Below are positions 34,182 through 44,259 of a stretch of DNA of 64,000 bases, piece by piece. This DNA is from Rhizobiales bacterium GAS188 (GTDB taxonomy: Bacteria; Pseudomonadota; Alphaproteobacteria; Rhizobiales; Beijerinckiaceae). Position numbers and translations under genes: made by a program. A model generated the notes under the pieces. The model saw nothing but the letters and a program-made list of their open reading frames with translations, was not told where the DNA came from and searched no databases. Within the stretch, counting starts at the first letter, position 1. Each line of letters starts with the position of its first letter. The DNA is taken from the NCBI GenBank assembly GCA_900104855.1, contig FNSS01000001.1, positions 2,170,001 to 2,234,000 on the forward strand. The letters run 5' to 3'.

Positions 34182-34583
34182 TCATGCCGGCGGCAACCCC
34201 ATTTGCTGAAAGATCGCGGCCGAGTCCCGCGCGCCCCAGCGCCGCCGAATGCGGCCATCGCGAACCTCGAACCACTCCATGGCGGTCACTTCGAAGCTGC
34301 GTCCCGTCACCGGCCCGCCGCGAAACGAGACAACCGATTTTCCACGTTCCGTGTATCTCACCGCAACAACGTCGCCTTCCGCGACCATCGACTCGACCTG
34401 TAGATTGAACTGGAAGCACCTGATCAAGTCCCGCCAGATCGGCTTGACCTTCTCGACCTCGCCCCAGCCAAGAACCCCATAGATAAGGGCGTCCGCCGCG
34501 AACGTATCGGATAAGGCGTCGAGATCGCCGCGATTAAAGGCCTCGACGTAGCGAAGCACGGCTGCCTTGTTTTCCTGGAGCAT
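34182..34583 (-). CDS. SnoaL-like polyketide-cyclase family protein
   Basis: 133 residues of NTF2-like fold: NKAAVLRYVEAFNRGDLDAL, WRDLIRCFQFNLQVESMVAEGD, then VTAMEWFEVRDGRIRRRW. This is the ester-cyclase/SnoaL subgroup; members include polyketide cyclases but most have no known substrate. It stands alone, running toward the small protein at 33746. Confidence 0.82.
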   Translation of the reverse strand: MLQENKAAVLRYVEAFNRGDLDALSDTFAADALIYGVLGWGEVEKVKPIWRDLIRCFQFNLQVESMVAEGDVVAVRYTERGKSVVSFRGGPVTGRSFEVTAMEWFEVRDGRIRRRWGARDSAAIFQQMGLPPA

Positions 34584-34812
34584 GAGACCCTCTCATTCCG
34601 ACGTCCGGCCTCACGAAGCCGCCAACGCCTCAACGCCTGCTCGACGCAAAGTCTTCCGCGTGAGGCGATCTTGCACATCGTCGCCCGACGACAATGACCA
34701 TCCGCAATAATGTCGCCGACATAGCCCATGGCGGCCAACCTTCGCCAGACCCGTCCGTAGCGGCAGCGCCGAATCCCCCGCCGGCGCCGTTTCCATTTCC
34801 ATTGAAATTTCT
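34584..34812. other. Gap upstream of the binding-protein operator
   Basis: No supported gene. Together with the operator region it forms the 427-bp non-coding stretch 34584-35010, which must include the promoter of the binding-protein gene at 35011. Confidence 0.45.
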
Positions 34813-34815
34813 ATG

Positions 34816-34840
34816 TTGACAAAATTGTCCATATCGAAAA
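34816..34840 (+). promoter_or_regulatory. Operator/promoter element GACAAAATTGTC, copy 1
   Basis: The palindrome GACAA-AA-TTGTC (34818-34829) is preceded by TT, giving a TTGACA -35 hexamer inside the operator. Downstream follows CATATCGAAAA. The same element, TTGACAAAATTGTC plus a near-identical flank, recurs ahead of the lyase gene at 39460. It lies 182 bp before the binding-protein start. Confidence 0.6.
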
Positions 34841-35010
34841 TTATGCTCTCGAGAAAAGCTGCAAAGCGAAGCGGGTGCCTTGTATCCGCAAGAGGAGTTC
34901 CATCTGCGCATGCGGGGATGACCCGATGGCGCAGTGAGCCGACATCCGCGCCGGTGTCCCTGAGACCGTGCCGTCCTGGAATTTCGGGACGAACCAAACA
35001 GGAGTTTGTC

Positions 35011-36635
35011 ATGCGCCTCTCTCGCCGCAGTATGATCCGGACCGGGCTGACCGCCGCCACGGCCTTGGCGGCGCCGCGATGGGCCCGCGCGCAGCAACGC
35101 GGGTCCGCGGATGCGCGCACATTGCGCGCCGTGATGCAGGCGGATCTGCGGGTATTCGACCCGGTCTGGACCACGGCGACGATCACCGGCTATCACGGCG
35201 CGATGATTTACGACACGCTGTTTGCGATCGATGCGAGCTTCAGGCCGCAGCCGCAAATGGTCGGCAAATGGGCTCTTTCCGACGACAAGAAGACCTATAG
35301 TTTCGAGTTGCGCGATGGGCTCGGCTGGCATGACGGCACGCTGGTGACCGCCGCGGACTGCGTCGCCTCGATCCGCCGCTGGGGACAGGTCGATCCCGGT
35401 GGCCAGGCGATCCTGGCGCGGGCTTCCGACATCTCCAGGAAGGACGACAAGACCTTCGTCATCAAGCTGAAGCAGCCCTTCGGCCTGCTGCTCGACCAGC
35501 TCGCCAAGCCGGTATCGCGCTGCTGTCATGTCATGCGCGAGAAGGACGCCCTGAAGCCCGCGACCGAGCAGGTGAGCGAGAATGTCGGCTCCGGTCCCTT
35601 CATCTTCAACCAAAAACTGGCGAAGCCCGGTGCCAGCTATACCTATGACAAGAACACAAGCTACGTGCCGCGCGGCGAGCCATCGTCCGGCCTCGCGGGC
35701 GGCAAGGTCGTGAAGCTGGACCGGGTGGTCTGGGATAATATCGGCGATCAGCAGACCGCGATGGCGGCGCTGCAGGCCGGCGAGATCGATTTCTACGAAA
35801 CACCTCCCCTCGACCTGATTTCGCAACTCGAATCAGACCCCGAGATCAAGGTCGATGTGCTGGACAAGACGGGCAATCTCGCCATCCTGCGCATGAACTG
35901 CCTGCACAAGCCTTTCAGCGAGCAGAGTGCGCGCCAGGCCCTGCTCTACCTGGTCGACCAGAACGATTTCATGAAAGCGTCCTTCGGCGATCCGAAATGG
36001 TACCGCATGGCAGGGTCGATCTTCGGCAACGACACGCTTTCGGCAACGACACGCTGATGTCGAATGACGAGAACACGGATTGGCTCAAGCACGGCGTCGA
36101 TCTCGACAAGGCTCGCAAGCTCTTCAAGGAGTCCGGATATGGCGGCGAGCCGGTCGTGATCCTGCAGGCCACCAATGTCGCCTATATCAGCGACTCCGCG
36201 CAGTTGATCGCGGCCCAGCTGCGGAAGATCGGCGTGAACGTGGAACTGGCGCCGAGCGACTGGGGCGGGGTGGTGACGCGCCGCAACAACAAGAACGCGT
36301 CGGACAAGGGTGGCTGGGACATCTTCATCACCGGCGATTCCGACTACTCGCACAACGACCCCACGGGCGTGGCCACCCTGACGGCGAACGGGTTGGACGC
36401 CTGGTACGGCTGGCCGTCCAACGACCAGTACGAGGTGCTGCGCAACAAATGGGCCGACGCCGACACGCTTGCGGAACGCCAGCAGATCGCGCGGCAGATG
36501 CAGCGGCTTGCCTGGGACTTCGTCGGCACCGTGCAGCTCGGTCAGTTCTTCAGACCTGTGGCCTATCGCAAGAACCTGCAGGGCATGATCAGCGTGCCGG
36601 AAGTCATTCCGTTCTGGAACGTGCAAAAGATCTGA
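35011..36635 (+). pseudogene. Peptide/nickel-type ABC substrate-binding protein, frameshifted
   Basis: SBP_bac_5-family periplasmic binding protein with a Tat-like leader (SRRSMIRTGLTAATALAAP). It reads cleanly to GSIFGNDTL near codon 345, then a 17-bp tandem duplication at 36022-36055 shifts the frame and a stop follows at 36057. The rest (MSNDENTDWLKHGVDLDKAR to the end IPFWNVQKI) continues in the new frame to 36635. The paralogue at 44260 aligns across both halves, confirming one original gene of about 535 codons. ATG 35011 has AGGAG upstream. Confidence 0.85.
36022..36055 (+). repeat. 17-bp tandem duplication causing a frameshift
   Basis: Two exact head-to-tail copies of TTCGGCAACGACACGCT (36022-36038 and 36039-36055). 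Deleting one copy restores the reading frame and gives GNDTLMSNDENT, matching GNGTPMSNDDNT of the paralogue. Confidence 0.92.
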
Positions 36636-36685
36636 GGACCGACGGGGCCAGCGATTTGCGGGCCGGCCCTATTCGGCCATCCTCG

Positions 36686-38209
36686 TCATGGATCGAATGG
36701 CGGACCGTTCGCCCCGATTCGCAGACCGGGCCGCAGGCGCCGGAACGGAATCGCCGTGAGATCGGCGCGGTAGGCACCTGGCGCCACGACGACCAGCACC
36801 TCGCGGGCGATCGGCTCAAAATCGGCCCGGAAATGGACCGAGCTTTTCAGGACAAGAATATCGCTCGCGGCATCGTCGATGCCGACATGGGCGAAGACGG
36901 CCCGATCGAGCACCTGCCGAGGAATCGAGCCCACCACGATTCTTACGCCTTGCTGTCCCGCCATCACCCGCAACACCGCCATGGGTCCGTGATAGAGACG
37001 GGCATTGCGTGCCATCGCGCCGGTTCCCACCACATCTCCCGACGCCAGGCGCTCGACGCGGCACTTGCAGCGCAGCGGCGCGACGTCGGGTAGACCCGCC
37101 CAACCGCCCAAACTGACGTCGATCTCCGCTCCCTCCCCGGCAGCGTGCGCCAGAGCCGCGGCCTCCGGGTCGACGAGCACGGCGACGACAGCCCCTCGCG
37201 CATCATGCTCCAGGAGTGCGCTCAAGATCGCCGTGGTATCGCCCGCGCCGCCGCCACCGGGATTGTCCTGGGTGTCCGCCATGACGATGGGACCATTCTT
37301 CGTCGCGGTATCGGCGAGGGCATGGCGCACGGCCTCGTCCGGCGTCCAGAGACGACCCGCGAATTCCGGTTCCGCCCCGGTCACTTGTGCGGCGAGACCC
37401 TCGACGGCTTGCTGGACTGCCTGCGCATCGAAGCCGTAGCCGAACACCGCCTGACCGCAATGGGCCACATCCGCACTCGGAAATCCTTGCGTGAAGGAAA
37501 GCGAGAGCAGACCCGCTTCCGCTTCATGGTATCGCAGGGCATCGTAAAGACGCCGCGCCGGCTCGACCAATGTCGACTGGAAGACTGCGCTCGTCAGAAA
37601 GTCGAGCGGGCGATAGGCACGCGCGAGTGTGCGAGCATTCCCCAGAAGGGCCTCGTAGCCTTGTGCAAGGCGCGCGCCGGTCTCCGCCATGTCCGTGTGC
37701 GGGTATTCGCGGCAAGCGTGGAGCAGATCGCAGAGCTCGACCATGTCTCGGGGCACGTTGGCGTGGAGGTCGAGGCTCGCGAGCAGGCGCACCTTCGGCC
37801 CGACGAGACGCCGGACACGGCTTAGAAGCTCGACCTCGCCACTGTCGTAAGTCTCCGTCACCATGGCCCCGTGCAGCGCCAGATACACCGCGTCGAGCGG
37901 GCCGTCATTCAAGGCGAGGTCCAGCTCCGAAAGAATCGCACCGCTGATCCGTTCGAAGGCTTCGTCGGAGACGGCGCCCGCAGGCGAGGCGCTGGCGTAG
38001 GCGACCGGAACGATCTCGTGACCGCGATGCGATGCGGAGCGGACGAAGCCCTCCAGATAAGTGTTGGCGCCCGCCACATGGTCGAGGACATCCTGGCGGC
38101 GGATGAGGCGCGTCACATTGGAGTAGCTCAGGAAAGCCTCGTAGCCGGTCTTCACCGGCGCGAAGGTGTTGGTCTCGTGCATGAATTCGGCAACGGCGAA
38201 GCGGGCCAT
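36686..38209 (-). CDS. M81 family metallopeptidase (MlrC-like)
   Basis: 507-residue protein of the M81 family, named for MlrC, which hydrolyses linearised microcystin fragments. The family opening AVAEFMHETNTFAP, the metal-binding region ALHGAMV and LDLHANVP, and the late ADTQDNPGGGGAGDTTAIL are all present. No signal peptide, so it should act on imported peptides. It follows the lyase gene with a 3-bp gap on the same strand. M81 members are recurrent neighbours of peptide ABC importers; the true substrate is usually unproven. Confidence 0.85.
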   Translation of the reverse strand: MARFAVAEFMHETNTFAPVKTGYEAFLSYSNVTRLIRRQDVLDHVAGANTYLEGFVRSASHRGHEIVPVAYASASPAGAVSDEAFERISGAILSELDLALNDGPLDAVYLALHGAMVTETYDSGEVELLSRVRRLVGPKVRLLASLDLHANVPRDMVELCDLLHACREYPHTDMAETGARLAQGYEALLGNARTLARAYRPLDFLTSAVFQSTLVEPARRLYDALRYHEAEAGLLSLSFTQGFPSADVAHCGQAVFGYGFDAQAVQQAVEGLAAQVTGAEPEFAGRLWTPDEAVRHALADTATKNGPIVMADTQDNPGGGGAGDTTAILSALLEHDARGAVVAVLVDPEAAALAHAAGEGAEIDVSLGGWAGLPDVAPLRCKCRVERLASGDVVGTGAMARNARLYHGPMAVLRVMAGQQGVRIVVGSIPRQVLDRAVFAHVGIDDAASDILVLKSSVHFRADFEPIAREVLVVVAPGAYRADLTAIPFRRLRPGLRIGANGPPFDP

Positions 38210-38212
38210 CTC

Positions 38213-39460
38213 TCATCCTTTCGAAAGCCGCAAGATCTGATCGGGAGAAGAACCGACATGCCGGCGGTAAGCGGCCGGATCGGTAGCCCCTTCACATACG
38301 AAGAGGAGTACATGGCTGTGCTCATCGAGATTGGCCGCCAGCCTGGTCTCCCGGTTCTCGAGCAGGGCGAGGAGGGCGCCGAGCCCCGACGCACCGGTTT
38401 CGCCGGCAACGATCGCCGGATCGCCCTCGATCGGGCCGGCATAGACCCGCATGGCCTCGAGCGCATAGCGATCCGGCAGGACGACGAAGAGGTCGACGCC
38501 GTCGCGGATGAGCGGCCAGGCCGGCATCGAGACGGTACCGCAGGCGAGCCCGCCCATCACGGTGTCATGGTCGCCGCTCACGGAAACAGGCCGGCCCGCC
38601 CGCACCGACTCATAGAGGCCGGCGGCAGCGATCGGCTCGAGCACGATGACCGAAGGACGCGACGCACCCCATTCCCGCCAAAGCCCTGCGATCACGGCAG
38701 CCGCGAAGGCGCCGCATCCTCCCTGGATGACGATATGCGTCGGCGGTTCCGCCGGGTCGAGTTGGCCGACGAGCTCGTGGACCAGCATCGTGTAGCCGAG
38801 CATGCACAACCTCGGCACATCCTCGTAGCCCGCATAGCCGAAATCGGAAACGACATGGCGTCCAAACCTGTCCGCATCCGTCTGGGCACAAGCCACGGCC
38901 TCGTCGTAATTGCCGTCGACCTCCACGATCTGCGCCCCGTGCCGGGCGATCGCCGTAATGCGCGCCTTGCTGACCATTCGCGGAACATAGATGACCGCGT
39001 CGACCCCGAGGCGCTGTGCCGCCCAGGCAACGGCACGTCCGTGATTGCCATCCGTCGCACAGGTCACGGTGATCCTCGGTGGAGCTGCGTCACGAGCGCC
39101 TCCATGAGGCGCCGTCACCGATATGCCCGGCGTCATGCGCCTGCCACGAGACGCTTCCCCCAGCACAACTTGCTCGACCGCATAAGGGGCGCCGAGCGCC
39201 TTGAAGCTGTCGAGGCCGAGCCGATCCGTCTCGGCCTTCACCAGAAGCGAATTGAGACCCAGACGCTTCGCCAGCCGATCGAGCCGATGCAGCGGCGTGA
39301 CCTGATACCCAGGCCAGGCCGCGATGGTTCGCTGAGCCTGCGCCATCGCCGCCTCGGTCAACCCGAAACGGCCGGCGTCATAGTCCGATGATCGATCCAC
39401 TCCCGGGTTTCGCCAGGTAATGGGCCGCCCTGTATCGAGAGGCGCGATAGCGACGGTCAT
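38213..39460 (-). CDS. dpaL: Diaminopropionate ammonia-lyase (PLP-dependent), copy 1
   Basis: 415 residues of fold type II. The enzyme converts D- or L-2,3-diaminopropionate to pyruvate and two ammonia. PLP lysine in LDSFKALGA (about residue 88), the phosphate loop GGCGAFAAAVIAG, and the TDGNHGRAVAW motif with its acidic residue are present. The second conserved region reads SDFGYAGYEDVPRLCMLGY, different from the usual DTxWxGY form. First gene of a two-gene operon with the M81 peptidase, behind the shared GACAAAATTGTC operator. Confidence 0.85.
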   Translation of the reverse strand: MTVAIAPLDTGRPITWRNPGVDRSSDYDAGRFGLTEAAMAQAQRTIAAWPGYQVTPLHRLDRLAKRLGLNSLLVKAETDRLGLDSFKALGAPYAVEQVVLGEASRGRRMTPGISVTAPHGGARDAAPPRITVTCATDGNHGRAVAWAAQRLGVDAVIYVPRMVSKARITAIARHGAQIVEVDGNYDEAVACAQTDADRFGRHVVSDFGYAGYEDVPRLCMLGYTMLVHELVGQLDPAEPPTHIVIQGGCGAFAAAVIAGLWREWGASRPSVIVLEPIAAAGLYESVRAGRPVSVSGDHDTVMGGLACGTVSMPAWPLIRDGVDLFVVLPDRYALEAMRVYAGPIEGDPAIVAGETGASGLGALLALLENRETRLAANLDEHSHVLLFVCEGATDPAAYRRHVGSSPDQILRLSKG

Positions 39461-39502
39461 CTCAGGCTTTCGCTGGTGATCGTGTGATGACGATCTTTTT
39501 TT

Positions 39503-39523
39503 CTATATAGACAATTTTGTCAA
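39503..39523 (-). promoter_or_regulatory. Operator/promoter element GACAAAATTGTC, copy 2
   Basis: On the minus strand TTGACAAAATTGTCTATATAG matches copy 1 at 34816 with two differences over the 20-odd bases; the palindrome itself is 39510-39521. It is about 50 bp upstream of the dpaL start codon and 237 bp from the divergent XRE-cupin gene. Confidence 0.65.
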
Positions 39524-39757
39524 GTTGGAACATTACCTCGATGGTGTCAGCGAGTACGAGGCTCGGAGATCGGCTCGGAGATCGGCTCGGCCGGCAGGTC
39601 GAGCGCCGCCCGCCGCCCTCCCCCATTTCCGCAGAGGCTCTTGCCCCCGGCCGCCTGCGCCAACGCCGTGACAATGCCGGCTGACGCCTGTACTGAGCGT
39701 CTTCAGCGGTCGGCTAATGCTCTTGAGCGCAAGCCCCGGGTCAACGGAGCCTGTCGA

Positions 39758-40406
39758 ATGAGGAAGGCAGCCAAGCAGGTTGCGACAACCACGCCCTCTA
39801 CGATCGAACTGCAGTTCGGAGAGAGGATACGTCAGTGGCGTCGCGAGCACGGCCACACCTTGGAGGAGGTGTCGGCCATGACGGGCATCGGCGCATCCAC
39901 GCTCTCGAAAATCGAAACGGGCCGATCCGGAGCAAGCTTCACCACGCTGATACGGCTGTCACGCGGCCTGAACCTCTCGGTGGACGAGCTCACCGGCGCT
40001 GTTCCGAACAGCCTTCCCGGCCTGCGCACCTCCACGCTGCGCGGCCAGGGCGCCCATGTGGAGAACGCCCAGTATTCGTACGAGCTGCTCTCGGGAGACA
40101 TTACGCGCAAGCTGCTCTTTCCCTGCCTGATTCGTGTCAAGGCGCGCTCGATCGATGAGTTCGACACCTGGAACCTGCATGCGGGCGAGGAGTTCGCCTA
40201 TGTCTTGTCCGGTGTGGTCTGGCTGTACTATGAGGGCTACAAGCCGAGCTGCTTTCGGGCCGGAGACTCGTTCCAGTATGACAGCGGCGTGCCGCATGCA
40301 TTCGTGGGCGAAGGTCAAGAGGACCCGGTGGTGATGTCCGTCAGCTATGATGCGAGTGGCTCGGGCAACCAGGCTGGCGACGATCGCGCACGATCGCAGC
40401 CTCACG

Positions 40407-40420
<14 letters not shown>
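39758..40420 (+). CDS. XRE-cupin transcriptional regulator
   Basis: 220 residues: an HTH-XRE domain at about residues 20-75 (GERIRQWRREHGHTLEEVSA, then GIGASTLSKIETGRSG) and a C-terminal cupin (about 110-200, WNLHAGEEFAYVLSGVVWL, FRAGDSFQYDSGVPHAF). Such fusions sense small ligands through the cupin and regulate amino-acid, peptide or polyamine catabolism. Divergent from dpaL, so it is the natural candidate to bind the GACAAAATTGTC sites. GGAG stands 8 bases before ATG 39758. Its 3' end overlaps the importer's last gene tail-to-tail by 14 bp. Confidence 0.87.
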
Positions 40421-41434
<1,014 letters not shown>

Positions 41435-41438
<4 letters not shown>

Positions 41439-42433
41439 GCTACGGCGAGCTCTTCGGCATGCCAACATGCGGTAGCGTGCCCCGGCGAAATCGCCCGCAT
41501 CTCCGGCGCCTCCACGCGGCAGCGGCTGGTCGCAAAGGCGCAGCGCTCGGCAAAGCTGCATCCGGCAAACGGATCGCGCAGATTGGGCACGACGCCAGGT
41601 ATCTCCGGCAGAGGCTGGCGCCGTTTCCGGGACCGGTCGCGGACGGACTGCATCAAGCCGCGCGTATAGGGATGCGCGGGGTTGCCGAACAGTTCGAGCA
41701 CGCCGGCCTCTTCGACGATCTTGCCGGCATACATGACGATGACGCGCTGACAGGTCTCCGCCACGACGCCGAGGTCGTGCGTGATCAGCATGACCGCGGT
41801 GCCCGAGCGCACCTTGAGGTCGAGGATCAATCGCAAGATCTGCGCCTGCATCGTCACGTCGAGCGCGGTCGTCGGCTCATCGGCGATCAGCAATTTCGGC
41901 GAGCAGGCAAGCGCCATCGCGATCATCGCACGTTGCCGCATGCCGCCGGAAAGCTGATAGGGATAGTCCCTTGCCCGGCGCGCCGGCTCGGCGATGCGCA
42001 CCTGGTGCAACATCTCCTCCGCACGCTCCCATGCCTCCCGTCGCGATAGCTTGGCATGGATGCGCAGGGTCTCGGCGATCTGGTCGCCGATCCTGTGCAC
42101 CGGGTTCAGGCTCGTCATCGGCTCCTGGAAGATCATCGCGATCCGGTTGCCGCGGATCCGCCTGATCTCCGGTTCCGTCACCTTCAGCAGATCCTGTCCT
42201 TCGAAACGGACCGAGCCGCCGACAACGCGGCCGCTGCGTCGCGGCAACAGGCGCAGAATGGAAAGCGCGGTCACGCTCTTGCCGCAGCCGGACTCTCCGA
42301 CGATGCCCAGCGTCTCGCGGCTGTCCACGTGAAAGCTCACACCGCCCAAAGCTCTGGTGACGCCGCCCTCGGCAATGAACTGCGTCTGCAATCCCTCGAC
42401 GTCCAATAGGGTCTTGTTTTCCAAGACTATCAC
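41435..42433 (-). CDS. Peptide ABC transporter ATP-binding protein (DppD-type)
   Basis: 332-residue ABC ATPase: Walker [11 protein letters not shown]-loop [10 protein letters not shown], signature [15 protein letters not shown], Walker [13 protein letters not shown], and the C-terminal Cys-containing oligopeptide extension ([12 protein letters not shown]). Pairs with the DppF-type subunit to drive import. I start at GTG 42433, which overlaps the stop of the permease gene (GTGA). An ATG further upstream at 42538 lies inside the permease gene and is not credible. Confidence 0.88.
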
Positions 42434-43308
42434 CTTCGCGCCAGACGCGGGTCCAGCATGTCGCGCAATCCGTCTCCGAGGATATTCACGGCGAGCACCA
42501 CGATCGCCAGGCAAATGCCGGGAGCGAAGATCGTCCAAGGCGCAATGGAGAGATAGAGACGGGAGGTGGAGATCATGTTTCCCCAGCTCGGAATCTCCGG
42601 AGGGATGCCGGCGCCGAGAAAGCTCAGTGCGGCTTCGGTCAGGATGGCATTGGCGCCGACATAGGCCGTCTGCACGATCAGCGGCCCGATGGTGCTGGGC
42701 AATATGTGCCGCCGCAGCACCCTGGGCAGGCGCGCGCCTCCGGTAAAGGCGGCCTCCACATAGGGCTGCTCGCGGGCGCTGAGCACGACGGAGCGCACCA
42801 GGCGCGCCACGGTCGGGATCTGCGGGATCATGATGGCCACGATCACGATGAAGACCCCGCCCCGCGTCAACGACACCAGGGCGATGGCGAGCAGGATGGT
42901 CGGGATCGACATCAACCCGTCCATGATCCGCATCGCCACGCCGTCGAAGCGGCGGCTATAGCCGGCAAAGAGACCGATCAGCAGCCCGCCCGCGGCGGCG
43001 CTGACCGCGCCGGCGAATCCCACCAGCAGCGAGACGCGCGCCCCATAGACCGTGCGGGCGAAGACGTCGCGCCCCAGATGATCGGCACCGAACCATTGCG
43101 CAGCGGATGGCGCCTGCAGCCGCTTGAAGGGGTCGAGCGCCAGCGGGTCGCCGGCAAAGAGCGGTGCGGCCAGCGCCAGCGCCACCAGAATTGCCAGGAT
43201 GCCCCCGCCCAGGAGGACACTGGAATTGTGGCGTGCGAAACGCGCGAGACCGCTCGGCTTCGGCAGGGTGGCGCGCGCCGCGATCGGCGAAGTGACGGTG
43301 TCGACCAT
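42430..43308 (-). CDS. Peptide ABC transporter permease (DppC-type)
   Basis: 292-residue inner-membrane permease with about six helices; an N-terminal helix (VLLGGGILAILVALALAAPLF) is followed by the OppC-type DHLGRDVFARTVYGARVSL and the EAA-type cytoplasmic loop (EAAFTGGARLPRVLRRHILPS). It dimerises with the DppB-type permease. ATG 43308 is 2 bp after the stop of that gene. The long upstream open frame is antisense to nothing but reads inside dppB and is ignored. Confidence 0.9.
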   Translation of the reverse strand: MVDTVTSPIAARATLPKPSGLARFARHNSSVLLGGGILAILVALALAAPLFAGDPLALDPFKRLQAPSAAQWFGADHLGRDVFARTVYGARVSLLVGFAGAVSAAAGGLLIGLFAGYSRRFDGVAMRIMDGLMSIPTILLAIALVSLTRGGVFIVIVAIMIPQIPTVARLVRSVVLSAREQPYVEAAFTGGARLPRVLRRHILPSTIGPLIVQTAYVGANAILTEAALSFLGAGIPPEIPSWGNMISTSRLYLSIAPWTIFAPGICLAIVVLAVNILGDGLRDMLDPRLARR

Positions 43309-43310
43309 CG

Positions 43311-44252
43311 TCAGTAGCGGATCCGAGGATCGATCAGCGTATAGCTGAGATCGACGATCAGGTTGATGATGATGTAGGCGCCGGAGAACACGATCAGGAC
43401 ACCCTGGATGATGGGATAGTCGCGGTTGTTGATCGCATCGACTGTCAATCTGCCGATCCCTGGAATATTGAACACGGTTTCGGTGATGACGACGCCGCTG
43501 ATCAGGAAGGCGATGCCGATGCCGATGACGGTCAAGATCGGGACGCCGGCATTCTTGAGGGCGTGGCGAAGCAGCATGGACGAGGTCGAGGCGCCTTTGG
43601 CCGCCGCCGTCCGCATGTAATCCTCCGACAGGACTTCCAGCATGCTGGCGCGCGTGATGCGCGCGATGAGCGCGAGGTAGCCGAGGCCAAGCGCAATGCT
43701 CGGCAAGATCAAATGGCCGAACCAAGGCCATAGGCCGTGTTCGATCGAAACATAGCCTTGCACCGGCAGCCAACGCAGCGAGATGGCGAACCAGTAGATC
43801 AGGAAATAGCCGATGACGAAGACGGGAACGGAGAAGCCCAGGCTGGAGAGGCCCATCAGCATGCGGTCACCCAGGCCGCCCGCACGCCAGGCCGCACAGA
43901 CTCCGGCAAGCACTGCGATAACGACCGAATGGATGATGGTGACGAGCGAAAGCGAGAGCGTCGGTTCCAGGCGCTGCGAGATCAGCGCCATCACGGGCTT
44001 GTCCGAGAAGATCGATGTCCCGAGATCGCCGCGCGCAATCCCCAGGATCCAGCGGGCGAACTGAGCCGACAAGGGATCGTTCAGTCCGAGCCGCTCCCGG
44101 ATATTGGCGATGTTCTCGGGCGTTGCCGTGTCGCCCGCGATGATGGCGGCCGGATCTCCCGGCGAGAGGCGCAGCAGCAAGAACACGAACAGCCCCACCA
44201 TCGCCATGACGACGATGGTCGAAAGGAGCCGGCGGACCATATAGGCGCCCAT
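43311..44252 (-). CDS. Peptide ABC transporter permease (DppB-type)
   Basis: 313-residue permease: first helix STIVVMAMVGLFVFLLLRLSPGDPAA is the standard OppB opening (LSPGDPA), the EAA loop reads YMRTAAAKGASTSSMLLRHALKN, and the C-terminus ends TLIDPRIRY. It forms the translocation pore with the DppC-type subunit. ATG 44252 (MGAYMVRRLL) is 7 bp after the binding-protein stop, so it is in the same operon. Confidence 0.9.
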   Translation of the reverse strand: MGAYMVRRLLSTIVVMAMVGLFVFLLLRLSPGDPAAIIAGDTATPENIANIRERLGLNDPLSAQFARWILGIARGDLGTSIFSDKPVMALISQRLEPTLSLSLVTIIHSVVIAVLAGVCAAWRAGGLGDRMLMGLSSLGFSVPVFVIGYFLIYWFAISLRWLPVQGYVSIEHGLWPWFGHLILPSIALGLGYLALIARITRASMLEVLSEDYMRTAAAKGASTSSMLLRHALKNAGVPILTVIGIGIAFLISGVVITETVFNIPGIGRLTVDAINNRDYPIIQGVLIVFSGAYIIINLIVDLSYTLIDPRIRY

Positions 44253-44259
44253 TATCGCC

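Noticed and set aside
34630-35826. 398-codon minus-strand ORF upstream of and opposite the first binding-protein gene
   Set aside because: It covers the antisense of a Tat-exported binding protein and the operator; no family match.
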